Below are positions 11,738 through 22,797 of a stretch of 64,000 nucleotides of DNA, piece after piece. The stretch is from assembly GCA_947685225.1 (NCBI GenBank), contig CANTUV010000037.1:26183001-26247000 (forward strand), read 5' to 3'. The DNA comes from Garcia nutans. Its lineage: Eukaryota > Streptophyta > Magnoliopsida > Malpighiales > Euphorbiaceae. The translations under genes and the position numbers were made by a program. The notes beneath the pieces were generated by a model, which was not told the origin of the DNA, did no database searches, and saw nothing but the letters and a program-made list of their open reading frames with translations. Each line of letters begins with the position of its first letter. Position 1 is the first letter of the stretch.

Positions 11738-12910
11738 TCAAGTCTGAAAAAGTTGAGGATATTGATCTTGCATTGCTTGCTCGCTCTCCCAAGTTGCTTC
11801 TTCTCTCCCATGATTCTTCCATAGAACCTTTACCAATGGCACTTTCTTATTTCTCAACTCTTTCACTTCATGTGCTAAAATAGCAACTGGTTCTTCTTCA
11901 AATGTCAAATCCGAACTCACTTCAATGGATTCAATTGGCAAGATATGAGATGGATCCAATCTATATCTCCTCAACATAGAAACATGGAATACATTATGGA
12001 TTCTATCCAACTCAGGTGGCAAAGCAAGACGATAAGCAACTGGCCCAACTCTTTCCAAAACTTCATATGGTCCAATGAAACGAGGGCTTAGCTTTCCTTT
12101 CCGACCAAATCTTAAGATCTTCTTCCAAGGAGATACTTTTAAAAATACTTTATCTCCAATATCAAATTCTATGTCTCTTCTTTTCAAATCTGAATAAGAT
12201 TTCTGCCGGTCTGAAGCTGTTTTTAATCGATCCCGAATTATCTTCACTTTCTCTTCAGTCTCTTTTACCAAATCAGAACCAATTAACTTACTCTCTCCAA
12301 TCTCATTCCAACATAAAGGTGTTCTACATCTTCTACCATACAATGCCTCAAATGGTGCCATACCAATACTAGATTGATGACTGTTGTTGTAAGCAAATTC
12401 CACAAGTGGTAAAAATCTGTCCCAACTTCCAGAAAAATCAATGATACAGCTTCTCAACATATCCTCTATAATCTGTATTACCCTTTCTGACTGCCCATCT
12501 GTCTGTGGATGAAAAGCAGTTCTAAAGTGCAATCGAGACCCCAAAGCACTCTGAAAACTCTTCCAAAACCTTGAAGTAAACCTAGGATCTCGATCAGATA
12601 CTAAAGAAATAGGGACTCCATGCAACTTTACAATCTCATGGATATACAGCTCAGCCAATTTCTCAAGAGAATAATCCATCCGAACCGGAAGAAAATGAGC
12701 TGTCTTTGTCAATCTATCAACAATCACCCAAATAACATCATGTTTTCTCTGGGTTAATGGCAACCCAGATACAAAATCCATTGTTACTTTTTCCCATTTC
12801 CATTCAGGCACTGTTAAAGGTTGAAGCAACCCTGTTGGATCTTGATGTTCAGCTTTCACCCTCTGACAAGTGAGACATTTGGACACAAATTCCGCTATGT
12901 CTCTCTTCAA
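11738..12910 (-). CDS. Integrase core, GPY/F segment and chromodomain of element B
   Basis: An open frame of 390 codons carries the C-terminal part of the polyprotein, which inserts the cDNA into the chromosome. The catalytic triad is complete: Asp45 (TMDFVSGL), Asp106 (VSDRDPRF) and Glu142 (DGQSERV), with the usual 35-residue gap between the last two. A GPY segment (FIGPYEVLERVG) is at about 278-289. Residues 340-388 form a chromodomain (VKVLWKNHG, ATWESE), which in chromoviruses helps target heterochromatin. The first Met is internal: upstream the frame continues into the zinc-binding part (CLTCQR supplies its Cys pair), from which it is cut off by a TGA at 12917-12919 replacing a Trp codon of the HYWW motif. 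The domain itself looks intact. Confidence 0.92.
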   Translation of the reverse strand: MKRDIAEFVSKCLTCQRVKAEHQDPTGLLQPLTVPEWKWEKVTMDFVSGLPLTQRKHDVIWVIVDRLTKTAHFLPVRMDYSLEKLAELYIHEIVKLHGVPISLVSDRDPRFTSRFWKSFQSALGSRLHFRTAFHPQTDGQSERVIQIIEDMLRSCIIDFSGSWDRFLPLVEFAYNNSHQSSIGMAPFEALYGRRCRTPLCWNEIGESKLIGSDLVKETEEKVKIIRDRLKTASDRQKSYSDLKRRDIEFDIGDKVFLKVSPWKKILRFGRKGKLSPRFIGPYEVLERVGPVAYRLALPPELDRIHNVFHVSMLRRYRLDPSHILPIESIEVSSDLTFEEEPVAILAHEVKELRNKKVPLVKVLWKNHGREEATWESEQAMQDQYPQLFQT

Positions 12911-12916
12911 ACCAGA

Positions 12917-13372
12917 TCACCAGTAGTGTTGTTTCAAATCATGATACATCTTCGTATTTCCTGGATGCATAGCAAAAACTGACTGGTGTGCTTCTTCTAA
13001 AATAATCCTTCTCAAATTAGCATTATCAGGTACACATAATCTGTCCTTAAACCAAAGACTACCATCACCTTTCACAAGAAAATCTCGGCTCTCTCCTTTT
13101 TGACAATCTGAAACAATCTTTTGGATTTTCTCATCAGCCAACTGAGCCTCCTTAATTTGATCTAACAATACTGGCCTCAACTGTAATTGAGCCAATAATG
13201 CACCATCATCACAAGATACAAATCTAGCATGCAATGCTCTCAACTCAACAAGCAACGAGAGCGAATAAACAGTCAATCCTGCCAAAGACTTCCGACTCAA
13301 GGCATCAGCCACAACGTTTGCCTTACCAGGATGATAATCAATTAAGCAATCATAATCTTTAATTAATTCCAA
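12917..13372 (-). CDS. End of RNase H, linker and HHCC start of element B integrase
   Basis: An open frame of 151 codons. It starts in the last part of RNase H (DYHPGKANVVADALSRK, the final catalytic Asp region). It then runs through the linker to the integrase zinc-binding region (HQSVFAMHPGNTKMYHDL, supplying the His pair). It is a slice of the gag-pol polyprotein with no start of its own. Stops at both ends separate it from its neighbours: TAG at 13373-13375 upstream, where family members have Trp, and TGA at 12917-12919 downstream, also a Trp position. Another TGA lies at 13385-13387 at an Arg position. All of these look like single C-to-T or G-to-A changes. Confidence 0.85.
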   Translation of the reverse strand: MELIKDYDCLIDYHPGKANVVADALSRKSLAGLTVYSLSLLVELRALHARFVSCDDGALLAQLQLRPVLLDQIKEAQLADEKIQKIVSDCQKGESRDFLVKGDGSLWFKDRLCVPDNANLRRIILEEAHQSVFAMHPGNTKMYHDLKQHYW

Positions 13373-13474
13373 CTATCGCCTTTGTCAAAGATTAAGCTCT
13401 CTCTGAACCCCCAAATATTTCAAACTCTTATGATCAGTGTAGATGAAACACTTCTCTCCAAACAAGTAGTGTCG

Positions 13475-14347
13475 TCAAATCTTTAAAGCAAACACTATGG
13501 CCGCCAACTCCAAATCATGAGTCGGATAGTTAAGCTCATACGGCTTCAACTGCCGAGAAGCATAAGCTATGACTTTACCTTCTTGCATCAAAACACACCC
13601 TAAACCATTATGTGAAGCATCACTGTAAATCACATATGGTTTATCTTCCACGGGTAAAGTAAGAACAGGTGCTTGTGTCAACATTTCTTTCAACTGTTCA
13701 AATCTAGCTTGACACTGATCCGTCCACACAAATCTAACTCCCTTCCGAAGCAATCTGGTGAGTGGAGTAGCTATCAAAGAAAAACCTTTCACAAATCGTC
13801 GGTAATAACCTGCCAAGCCCAGAAAACTTCTAACTTCAGTCACAGACTTCAGTGGACTCCAATTCAAAATAGCTTCAACTTTACTTGGGTCGACTCTAAT
13901 ACCATCTGCTGACACTATATGACCCAGAAAAGTCACTTGGTCAAGCCAAAACTCACACTTCGACAGCTTAGCATACAATTGCTTTTCTCTCAAGATTTGC
14001 AACACAATCCGCAAATGCTTGTCATGCTCCTCTTCATTACGCGAATACACCAAAATATCATCGATGAAAACCACCACAAATTGATCCAGATAGGGCCTGA
14101 ACACCCTATTCATCAAATCCATAAAAATTGCAGGTGCATTCGTCAATCCAAAAGGCATTACTAAAAACTCATAATGCCCATACCTGGTGCGGAAAGCTGT
14201 CTTAGAAACATCTTCAGCTCTAACCCTCAACTGATGGTACCTTGATCTCAAATCAATCTTGGAAAACACTGATGCTCCCTTCAGTTGATCAAAGAGATCA
14301 TCAATCCTAGGCAAAGGGTATTTATTCTTAATAGTCACTTTATTCAA
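13475..14347 (-). CDS. Reverse transcriptase and RNase H of element B
   Basis: An open frame of about 290 codons. RT motifs appear in order: KYPLPRIDD (7-17), [13 protein letters not shown] (28-40), [12 protein letters not shown] (64-75) and the catalytic VFIDD (93-97, the YxDD box in gypsy form). FLGHIVS, and [11 protein letters not shown] of the RT thumb, follow. RNase H begins near residue 240 ([10 protein letters not shown]) and includes [11 protein letters not shown]. It copies the element RNA into cDNA. The frame is separated from the upstream gag-protease frame by an 8-bp tandem duplication (about 14343-14358) and ends at TGA 13475-13477 where a conserved Trp is expected. The apparent start is TTG, which is not a true initiation site. 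Confidence 0.92.
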
Positions 14348-14358
14348 TTATTCAATTG
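14343..14358 (-). other. 8-bp tandem duplication causing frameshift in B RT
   Basis: On the minus strand the octamer TTGAATAA occurs twice in tandem just after the conserved DYRQLN motif. One copy is enough to keep the reading frame, so the extra 8 bases shift the frame and create an immediate stop. Confidence 0.85.
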
Positions 14359-16401
14359 CCTATAATCGATACATAATCTCATAGTACCATCCTTCTTCTT
14401 CACAAACAAAACAGGAGCTCCCCATGGTGAAACACTAGGGCGAACAAACCCTTTATCTAACAACTCCTGTAACTGCGCCTTCAACTCTCTCAATTCAGCA
14501 GGTGCCATGCGATAAGGAGTGATAGAGATGGGAGTGGTACCAGGCAACAATTCGATACCAAACTCAACCTCTCTCTCAGGGGGCAACCCTGGCAACTCCT
14601 CTGGAAACACGTCTGGAAAATCTGCAACTGTGGTTATATTATCAAGTTGAGAACCCCTTACTCTAGTATCCACAACATGAGCAAGGTAAGCATCACACCC
14701 TTTTCTAATCAACCTTCTAGCTGTTACAGCTGATACAAGCAAGGATGCGAGCTGTCTCTGCTCACTAGACACCATTACACTCTTACCATCACTAGTTCTC
14801 AAAGTAACACATTTCTTTTGACAATCTACCACAGCTCCATGCCTAGACAACCAGTCCATACCCAAAATCAAATCATACTCTTTAAAACGCATTTCAATCA
14901 AATCTCCACGAAACTCCTCACCCTGCACCACAACTGCACTATTTCGGTGCACCTTGCTAACAATCACACTATGCCCTAACGGATTTGTCACCAACACATC
15001 AAATACTAGGGACTCAGAATGCAATTCAGACACAGGCAAAATAGATGCACTAATATATGAATGAGTAGAGCCTGGATCAATTAAAGCAAGAACTGAAATG
15101 CCAAATAAAGAGAAAGTACCCGCAATAACTGTAGAAGCATCAGGTTGTCTTTGCATCACATAAACTCGTTGAGAAGGCCCAGCCTCGTCTGGCCTAGTAT
15201 CCCTGGATGAAGATCCTCCTCTCTGACTATACCCAGGTCTACCCCCTCTGCTAAAACCTCTGCCCCCTCGACCACCTCTGACACTAGGTCGAGAAACTGC
15301 AGAACCTGCCGGCCTTTGCTCCTGCATTTCCGGACACTCTCTAATAAAATGATCAGGAGATCCACATCTGAAGCATACAGCTGGTCCACTATTCTTCCAA
15401 CAAGCACCCCTATGTGTTCCACCACACTGAACACACACAGGTGGAGTGGATCTCTGAACTACTGGAGTAGGAGCACTCGCTACTGAAACTGTAGGTCTCG
15501 ATCTCTGTCTCTGAAACTGAATTGACCTACCAGCTTGCCTCTGACTCTGACTGATCCTGGGAACAAAACTTCCCCTACCTCTCTTCATAGATGAAGACCC
15601 TGCCTCAAACTGGGGTCTCCTAACCCGGGTCTCTACCTCAATAGCAGCCACTGTAATACTCTGGGCTCTCTCCACACTCCTAGCTGCTGCAACCAGTTGG
15701 GAAAAATCCCGGTATCTAGAACCAGCCACAAGACACATAATTGAGGGTCTCAACCCCTCCTCAAACCTTCTACACCAGTCGATCTCATCAGAAATAATTC
15801 CTCCGGCATAATGGTTCAACCGGATGAACTCTAGCTCATACTCTGTCACCGACCGGTGGTCTTGCCTCAAAGTCATAAACTCCATCTTCTTCGCATCTTT
15901 ATACTCCCTCGGAGTATATTTCAACTCAAACTCCCGTAAGAAATCACCATAGGATAATGTTGGTGGATCATCCATAGCATGGGGCACTGTCTTCCACCAA
16001 TCATATGCATCCTTCTGCAACAGTGATCTGGCATAATCAAAATTTTCTTCTGGAGTGGCTTGCAACTGAATGAAGATTCTTTGTACCTTATCTAGCCACT
16101 GCTCAGCTACCGCTGGATCAATAGTACCCAGAAAATCTTCTGCTCCATACTTTCTTAATTTATCGTAGTGCCTCACTGGTACCATTGGCTGGGGTGGGGG
16201 TGGCGGTGGTTGCACTGGTGCCTGCCTCATCAATTCAACCATATGCCTAACCCAAACTGGCGGAACCTCCTCACCAGCTGGTCTCCCCAACACAGAAACA
16301 GGGGCCTCTCCAGTTCTATCCACTCTAGCTCCATCTCTAACATCATCAAGAGCTACACTCTCGGCACTACCCTCAACAGATTCACGTGAATAAGGATCCA
16401 T
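14344..16401 (-). CDS. Gag, protease and start of RT of element B
   Basis: A 685-codon frame with an ATG at 16401 that follows the PBS by about 150 bases, the natural polyprotein start. Residues 70-250 are the retrotransposon gag core (for example [32 protein letters not shown]). Two zinc knuckles follow: a [12 protein letters not shown] variant (323-334) and [14 protein letters not shown] (343-356, exact CX2CX4HX4C), then an RGG-rich stretch. The aspartic protease has its catalytic Asp in [12 protein letters not shown] (about 439-450) and its flap-end [12 protein letters not shown] (about 512-523). RT begins near 600 ([14 protein letters not shown]) and the frame breaks off after CIDYRQLN because of the 8-bp duplication. 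Gag and protease appear intact. Confidence 0.93.
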
Positions 16402-16547
16402 TATAACCTATATCTGCAAATACAGCAGAATACACTTCATTAAAGAACAGAGACTGCCAATACCAAACATGTATTTTATTCAAAAACCAACCTTTTAAAA
16501 TAAAAAATATTCCTTTTTCTTACACTTAACCTAGGTTGAGAATCTCA

Positions 16548-16566
16548 AACCTAGGCTCTGATGCAA
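16548..16566 (-). other. Element B primer-binding site (initiator-Met-like)
   Basis: On the minus strand, about 8 bases after the 5' LTR end, the sequence reads TTGCATCAGAGCCTAGGTT. It resembles the TGGTATCAGAGC site complementary to initiator tRNA-Met used by many plant gypsy elements, but with substitutions in the first bases. Confidence 0.6.
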
Positions 16567-16573
16567 AAATAAT

Positions 16574-18895
16574 TGTAACACCCCTATATCCCGTATACTT
16601 ACAAAGCATGCTTATACGATCGTATTATACGTATACTGAATATAGAAAATGCCACAATTTAAAAATACACAAATCATATCTCGAAAAAGAAATAAAACAA
16701 ATATCAATCATTTAAAAGAAATCCATAAAATATAATAGATGAAAACGTTTATTAATACACAGCGGAAGTTATAACAAGTACTTACAAGTACAAATACATA
16801 AAAATTTGATATTTACAAAACATAGATTATATACATGATTGGCAGCTTGATTCTTTGATCTTTAAGCTCTAATCCAACTCTTCAAGCACAAACTCAACTA
16901 GGTCTAGAAGAATCCTCTGTCTCAACCCTATCAACTCTAGCACCTGCGCGATGAATCACAATCGCGCTGAGCCAACAACTCAGTAGTACAAACCATAATG
17001 ATAATATGCAATATCAATATCAATGTCATATATTCAACCAATAAAGATCATACTTATAAATGTTACATTTTATTATTTCAATAATTATATCATCATCCAT
17101 TATACTCATTTAATATGATATTCAAAGTTCATCATTATAGCCAACAACCATGGCTTCATATACGAACCTTCCCCCAACCAGGTCGGTAGTCCAAGTTCGG
17201 TTGCCTAGCTCTCTGGGTCCGCATGGTTCCGCAGGAGGTAGATAGGCACGTATAAGACTATCAGTAACGAACCTTCCCCCAACCAGGTCGGTAGTCCAAG
17301 TTCGGTTGCCCAACCACTGGGTCCGCATGGTTCCGCAGGAGGCAGATAGGTACGTAATACTGACTATATCGAACCTTCCCCCAACCAGGTCGGTAGTCCA
17401 AGTTCGGTTGCCCAACCACTGGGTCCGCATGGTTCCGCAAGAGGCAGATAGGTCCGTTCATTTATCTCTTTAAACATTACTTTCTCAATTCATTTCTCAT
17501 TATAATACACAATATCAATTACATTAACTAAACAAACATATCATTATTCAATCATATCATCTAGGCATGCTTCAATCATATCATTCACATCATTATAACT
17601 CATCACATTAATTTCACATCTCTTTATGTCTCAACTTACATTAAGGTAATTCATATGCATCATCAATGTTCACATTATGTCCCACATTGTACACAACATA
17701 ACATTATTCATATGCATCATCAATATCATCAAATGTATGTTCAATCTCAACATCATATGAATATATGCAATAATGTAGTTTGTACTTACCTTAAGCACCA
17801 CTTAAACAACTCTATTCACTTCCTTTTTCCCAAGAACTCTTCACTTCTCAAATTAGGACAAATCACCTTCTTCACAACCTAAACCAAAACAATGATGAAC
17901 CACATCAATTCCAATACAATTTATCACTTGTTAACCTCCTCTTAGACCTTTAGATCACAATTAACAATCCAAAAACACACATTATAGCCCACGGCCATGG
18001 CCACCCCAACCCCCACGGGCGTGGGTTAAAGATTGGTTCTGCCTCCCCACACCTCCACGGCCATGGCTACAAATGGCCACGGCCATGGCAACCAAGGCCA
18101 CGGGCGTGGCATCCCAAATGCTACTGCCTTCGACCAAAACATGTATTCCAAGCTTCTAACTCCATCAAAACCCAAAAATCATGAAGACTAACAAAAATAA
18201 TAAACCAAACTTAACATTAACAACACTTACCAACTCAAAACCCTAAAACCAACATCACTCTTACTCTTTCAATACCAACATCCACTTAACTTATCATCTT
18301 CAAACCAAAACCAACTCCACAATCAATTAAATCAAACATATTCCAACATATAACAATCAATACAACCCTACTATCAAGTATCAACACTCAAACTTTTACA
18401 CAACTTCAAATAACAAAAGAGAACAAGAAAGAGAACTTACCAAAATAATGAAACTTCTTGGATTTTCACTTAATCACATGAAAACTCCTTCAATTTTGAG
18501 CTTGAACATCAAAACATAATCTTGCTCTCTCTTGCTTTGGGTGGCCGGCCATCAAAGGAGAAAGGAAAGAAGAAGAAATGAAGAAAAGTCAACATTCTCT
18601 CCTCTTTAAATCTCCACCAAGCAATTAAAAATGAAAATTACTTAAATACCCCTTTTTTTAAATCCTAATTCCCTTATATTCACTTGTCCTTATTAGTAAT
18701 TTCACAATTCGCAAATTAAATATCTTCTTCCCTTGACCCACCATTTTGACCAACATATATGTTATATATCTTGCCATATACACAACATATACATTTTCTC
18801 TATACATTCTTTCCTTTCCCACTACACATATACATTTAATTCAAACAAAACAACAATTATCTCAAAACTTCTAGGGTACATTTTGGGATATTACA
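16574..18895 (-). repeat. Element B 5' LTR
   Basis: A 2322-bp LTR nearly identical to 9364-11691. Single-base differences are scattered (for example in the triplicated repeat units) and there is a 10-bp deletion near 18045. It contains the same hairpin (16946-16967), the tandem array (17160-17457) and the palindrome cluster (17988-18110). It should hold the promoter of the element on the minus strand. Confidence 0.92.
17160..17457. repeat. Three ~103-bp tandem repeats in B 5' LTR
   Basis: Same array as at 9953-10250, with units starting CGAACCTTCCCCC. It differs by a handful of substitutions from the 3' LTR copy. The open frames across it repeat the same peptide with each unit and are not supported as genes. 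Confidence 0.9.
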
Positions 18896-19998
18896 ACCAA
18901 GATACTGGAGCCTAAGGGTCTAGCCGGGTTGAGGTCTAAGAGACTGGGGCTGTTACATTATCCATGGATATATTGCCTACGGGGCTAGACACATGGTGTC
19001 ATTATGGACCAAATCAGTAACTCTGAAATTTGAATAGCATATTAGATCCTTTTTGGGCCCATGCTTGTCTTTGTTTTAATGTGAATTATGAAATATTTGA
19101 AAAATACTAGAAAGTGGAATGATGTGACATCTATATGCATTGTGCATTTGGTATTGCATTGAGCTATATTGTTATTATCAAAGTTTGTACCACAAGGCTT
19201 CGGCTTAGTGCTATTGTTTCCATTGCGCAATGACAGGGTAGACCCAGCTGAGCCAGAGAGTTCTTCTAGACCAGGTCAGGTCTAGACTTGTAGTTAAGTT
19301 GCTATCGAGATGAGAAACACTGCCGGCAGCATGTATATATTTTTATGTTATTGTACATTATTGAGTTTTATGCATAATATATTATGTTTTAGATTTTACG
19401 TATTGTATATTATAAAGAATGTTTAGGTCAATGTATTTGAAATGGGAGAGTAAGTGTGATTTAAATTATATATATCTCTATATATATAAATGTTTGAGAA
19501 ACTTGGTGAAATTGAGAAGTATGGTTGAGATGGTGATTGGAAATTATTAGGAGTGTTTTCTTTTTTGTAGGTTGAGTAATTGCTAAATTTTGGGATATCC
19601 AAATTACAGATAAAACTCTGACGAATTTTTCTCAGAGATTTATATATATATATATATATTATTTATTTTGGTTCTTATAACAAGTAAAGAATATTTATAT
19701 TCTATTTAATTTTTATATATTTAGAATTTGAAATTTTAAATTGGAAATGTGAAAAATTTTTATTTAACCGGTCTGTGACATTTTTGTACCATATATACGT
19801 ATTTTACATATGCTGAAAATATATATTGTACGTATATAGGGTATAAAGGCGTTACAGTCCACACACTAACTACATAGGAGATGTCACTTAAACACATAAC
19901 TAATCTATAAAGATAATATATAAAATAAATCTCAAAATCATTCGTGTGATATAATTATTTTATAAGGAAAGTACCACAATCATACCTGTAATATACAT

Positions 19999-22797
19999 TT
20001 TAACACCCTTATACCCAATATATGTATAATATATATACCCAGTATATAATATATATATATATGGTATAAAAATATCACGACCCGGTAAGAATAAAAATTT
20101 TCACATTTCAAATTTAAACCCCAAAGTACTTTTAAATGTATAATTAATTAATAAATAAATATTCGTTATAAATTATAGGTTCCAAAATAGAGTTTTATAT
20201 AAAAATCTCTGAGAAAAATTCGTCAGAGTTTTATTTGTAATTTGGACAATCTCAAAAACATCAATAAACACAACCTGCAAAAGGACACTCCCAAATTACC
20301 AATCATACATTTCACTCATACTCCTCAATTTCTCCAAGTTTCTCAAAATATTTATACATATATATATTTATCAAAAACACATATAATTGATGCTCAAAAT
20401 TAACTCAAATCTAGATCCAACCCAGTCTGGAAGAACTCTCCAATTCTACCGAAAGCCTAGCGGTACAAACTTTGATAACAAATAAACTTAAATACACTGC
20501 CAATGCTCAATGCCTTGCATATCATGTCACAATCATATAATTTCATTTTAAAACATATTATTCAATTAATTTACAATTTACATACGCACAAACACAAGCA
20601 TGGGCCAAAAGATCCAATATACCATTCAAATTTCAGAGTTACTCTTTTGGTCTAAATTAACACCATGTGTCTAGCCCCGAAGGCAAATCATAATAATGTT
20701 CAAAAGCTAGCCCCGAAGGCAAATCATATCACAGTGACGCCAAGCGTCTTACCCCAAAGGCAAATCATGTAATTGCTCAAAAGCTAGCCCCAAAGGTAAA
20801 TAATGAGAATAACCTCATAGGCATGCCACCAAACACAGAACTCTGGAAATTGAATAACATACTAGGCACACAATTATTTCATATTTTCCATTATCAATTT
20901 TTTTTCATTTTCTCATAATCAACAAGGCACATTGCCTCTTTTCTTATTATTAATTATGCACATTGCCTTATTTTCTTAGTTTTCTCTTTTTTTTTTCTCA
21001 TTTTTATCAATGTCAATTCATTTCATTTCATCATATTTCAACATATCATCACAATGTATTACATTTTACATTAAAACACATTACCCAAATATTTTGGGTA
21101 ATTTCACATAATTCACATATAAATTACATTTTATGCACTCTAGCCATTAACAATGTCTTTTCACAATACCTTTAATATATACATAACAAATCACATTACT
21201 CAAACACTTTGGGTCATTTTCATATATTGCACATATTTCACTTTTTATTCAATTTAGCCATTATCAATGGCTTTTCATAATGCATATAATGCATACATAA
21301 CATTACATATGTCATAGCACATTGTTCATGCATATTCAATATATCAAGTAGCTTAACACATTTTCCAATCCAAAATGTGTTAAGTCCAATGTAATGCAAA
21401 CATAACCAATTTATCCAAAGTTTGTAGTTACCTCTAAAACCTCCCAAATGCAAGCTCACAAACAACCTCCAAACTTCTCTTCCAAGTTACCCTTCAACAC
21501 TTGGGTTGGCCAAACTACTTCCTCTCAATGCATAATACCAAATGTGATCATAAATAATCATTTAATATCACATTCTAAAGTATTTCAAAACTTAAACCAT
21601 AATTAAACAACACTCCCACAAAATTTCCAAAATTAAGCCTTACCTCACTTTAACTTATCAAATACTTATTAACCCATTTAAATTGATGTTTTGAAGTTAT
21701 TAATATCATTAAAACATATTTCAACATATTTAAACCATTCACATTAATTAAACACATGCTTATGTACAAAATCTTAAAATGGCATAACCTTCACCACTGA
21801 AGGTTTTCTATTCCAGCACAATCCAATTATCAATTCAAGCTCATTTCCATCCTTAATATCATTAAATAACATGCTTTAACCATTAAAATCAAACAATTCA
21901 CCATCTTTGAAATTCACTTTTCCAAAACCCTAAATCAACACTTCAAATTCCAAACTCTATTCAAACTTAACCAAATCTAATATTTGACTTTAAAATCTTT
22001 GTTCATGCATCAAAACAACACATTAGAACTAAATTGAACAATAAAAACCCATGAATTTAAAAGTCTCCCATAACCCTAAATTCTCTCCCTTCACCAATCT
22101 TAACTCAAATTTAACCATTTGTTCAATCCAACCTTAAAATCATTGTTAACTACTTAAAAACAACTTCATTAAAACCCAAAATAGACAATTAAAATATAAC
22201 ACTTCAAAAGTCCAAATCACACATATTCAAATCTTTAAGGAAATCCAAGAAAAAAGTTAAAAAACTTACTACATATGGAGGAAATCCCTAAAAATCCAAC
22301 TTGAACACATGAAATCTTTCAATTCTTAAAGTATGGAAGAAGCAAAATCTCCTCTTGAATTGGATATGGAGTTCAGCCCTTGAGGTAGAAGAAGAAGATG
22401 AAAAAAAATAATTTTAATTCTCTTTCTTTCCACTAACTTATTAATTATATATATATATTATTTTATTAATAATTAATTATTTAATTAATAAAACACTAAT
22501 TTTCCTCTTCCATACAAAAATAAAATATTTTTGAATTATTTTTATAAATTTTAATTTTCAAAATTTATTTACCAAAATGTCCCTTGACTTTGACTTTTGA
22601 TTTTTAAAAGTTAACTTTTTTGTTGACTTGTATATATTATGTATATTATGTATATATATCACATATAAATTCCACTGTTTCACTTAAAATTATTTCATTT
22701 TCCATTTAAATAATTTATTTAATTTATCTAACTAAATTTTAATTTATTTTATTTAATTTCCATAAATTAGATATTTTTAAAAATTAGAGATATTACA
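19999..22797 (-). mobile_element. Family F LTR (F2), inverted relative to F1
   Basis: Read on the minus strand this is homologous to F1 along its length, beginning TGTAATATCTCTAATTTTTA at 22797 and ending GGGTGTTA near 20001, with the last two bases (19999-20000) decayed. It contains repeated GCTAGCCCCGAAGGCAAAT units (20670-20800) and a (TA)n run near 22447. The flanks share ATACAT but I could not define an exact 5-bp duplication. No internal region follows, so it is probably a solo LTR. It lies only 142 bases from the end of F1, tail to tail. Confidence 0.75.

Larger units (their letters stand above)
9364..18895 (-). mobile_element. Element B: complete Tekay/Del-type chromovirus LTR retrotransposon
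   Basis: Two LTRs (9364-11691 and 16574-18895) flank a 4.9-kb internal region coding on the minus strand for gag, aspartic protease, RT, RNase H, integrase and a C-terminal chromodomain, in the gypsy order. The TSD is ACCAA (9359-9363 and 18896-18900). A polypurine tract (AGAGGGGGAGAAT on the minus strand) abuts the 3' LTR at 11692. A PBS-like sequence lies next to the 5' LTR at 16548-16566. Integrase before the end of pol plus a chromodomain points to the chromovirus group, and the LTR length and domain layout fit Tekay/Del. One frameshift and four in-frame stops make it non-autonomous today. By eye the LTRs differ by only about 1-2% plus a 10-bp indel, so it is young. Confidence 0.92.
7362..19856 (+). 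mobile_element. Solo LTR, family F (F1), split by element B
   Basis: The LTR starts TGTAACATCCTAAAATTTTT at 7362 and ends GGCGTTACA at 19856. Both sides carry the 5-bp duplication GTCCA (7357-7361 and 19857-19861). Element B plus one copy of its own TSD (9364-18900) splits it, so the LTR proper is 7362-9363 plus 18901-19856, about 2.96 kb. It is a homologue of the minus-oriented copies at 19999-22797 and 26327-28388. No gag or pol of this family is in the window. Family F resembles element B's LTR in its ends (TGTAAYATCC...GTTACA) and internal order of motifs, so it is probably a related Ty3/gypsy lineage. Confidence 0.85.

Noticed and set aside
14344..16401. That gag and pol of element B are two separately initiated genes
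   Set aside because: The second frame starts at a TTG directly after an 8-bp duplication within the conserved RT motif; it is a frameshift, not a new gene.
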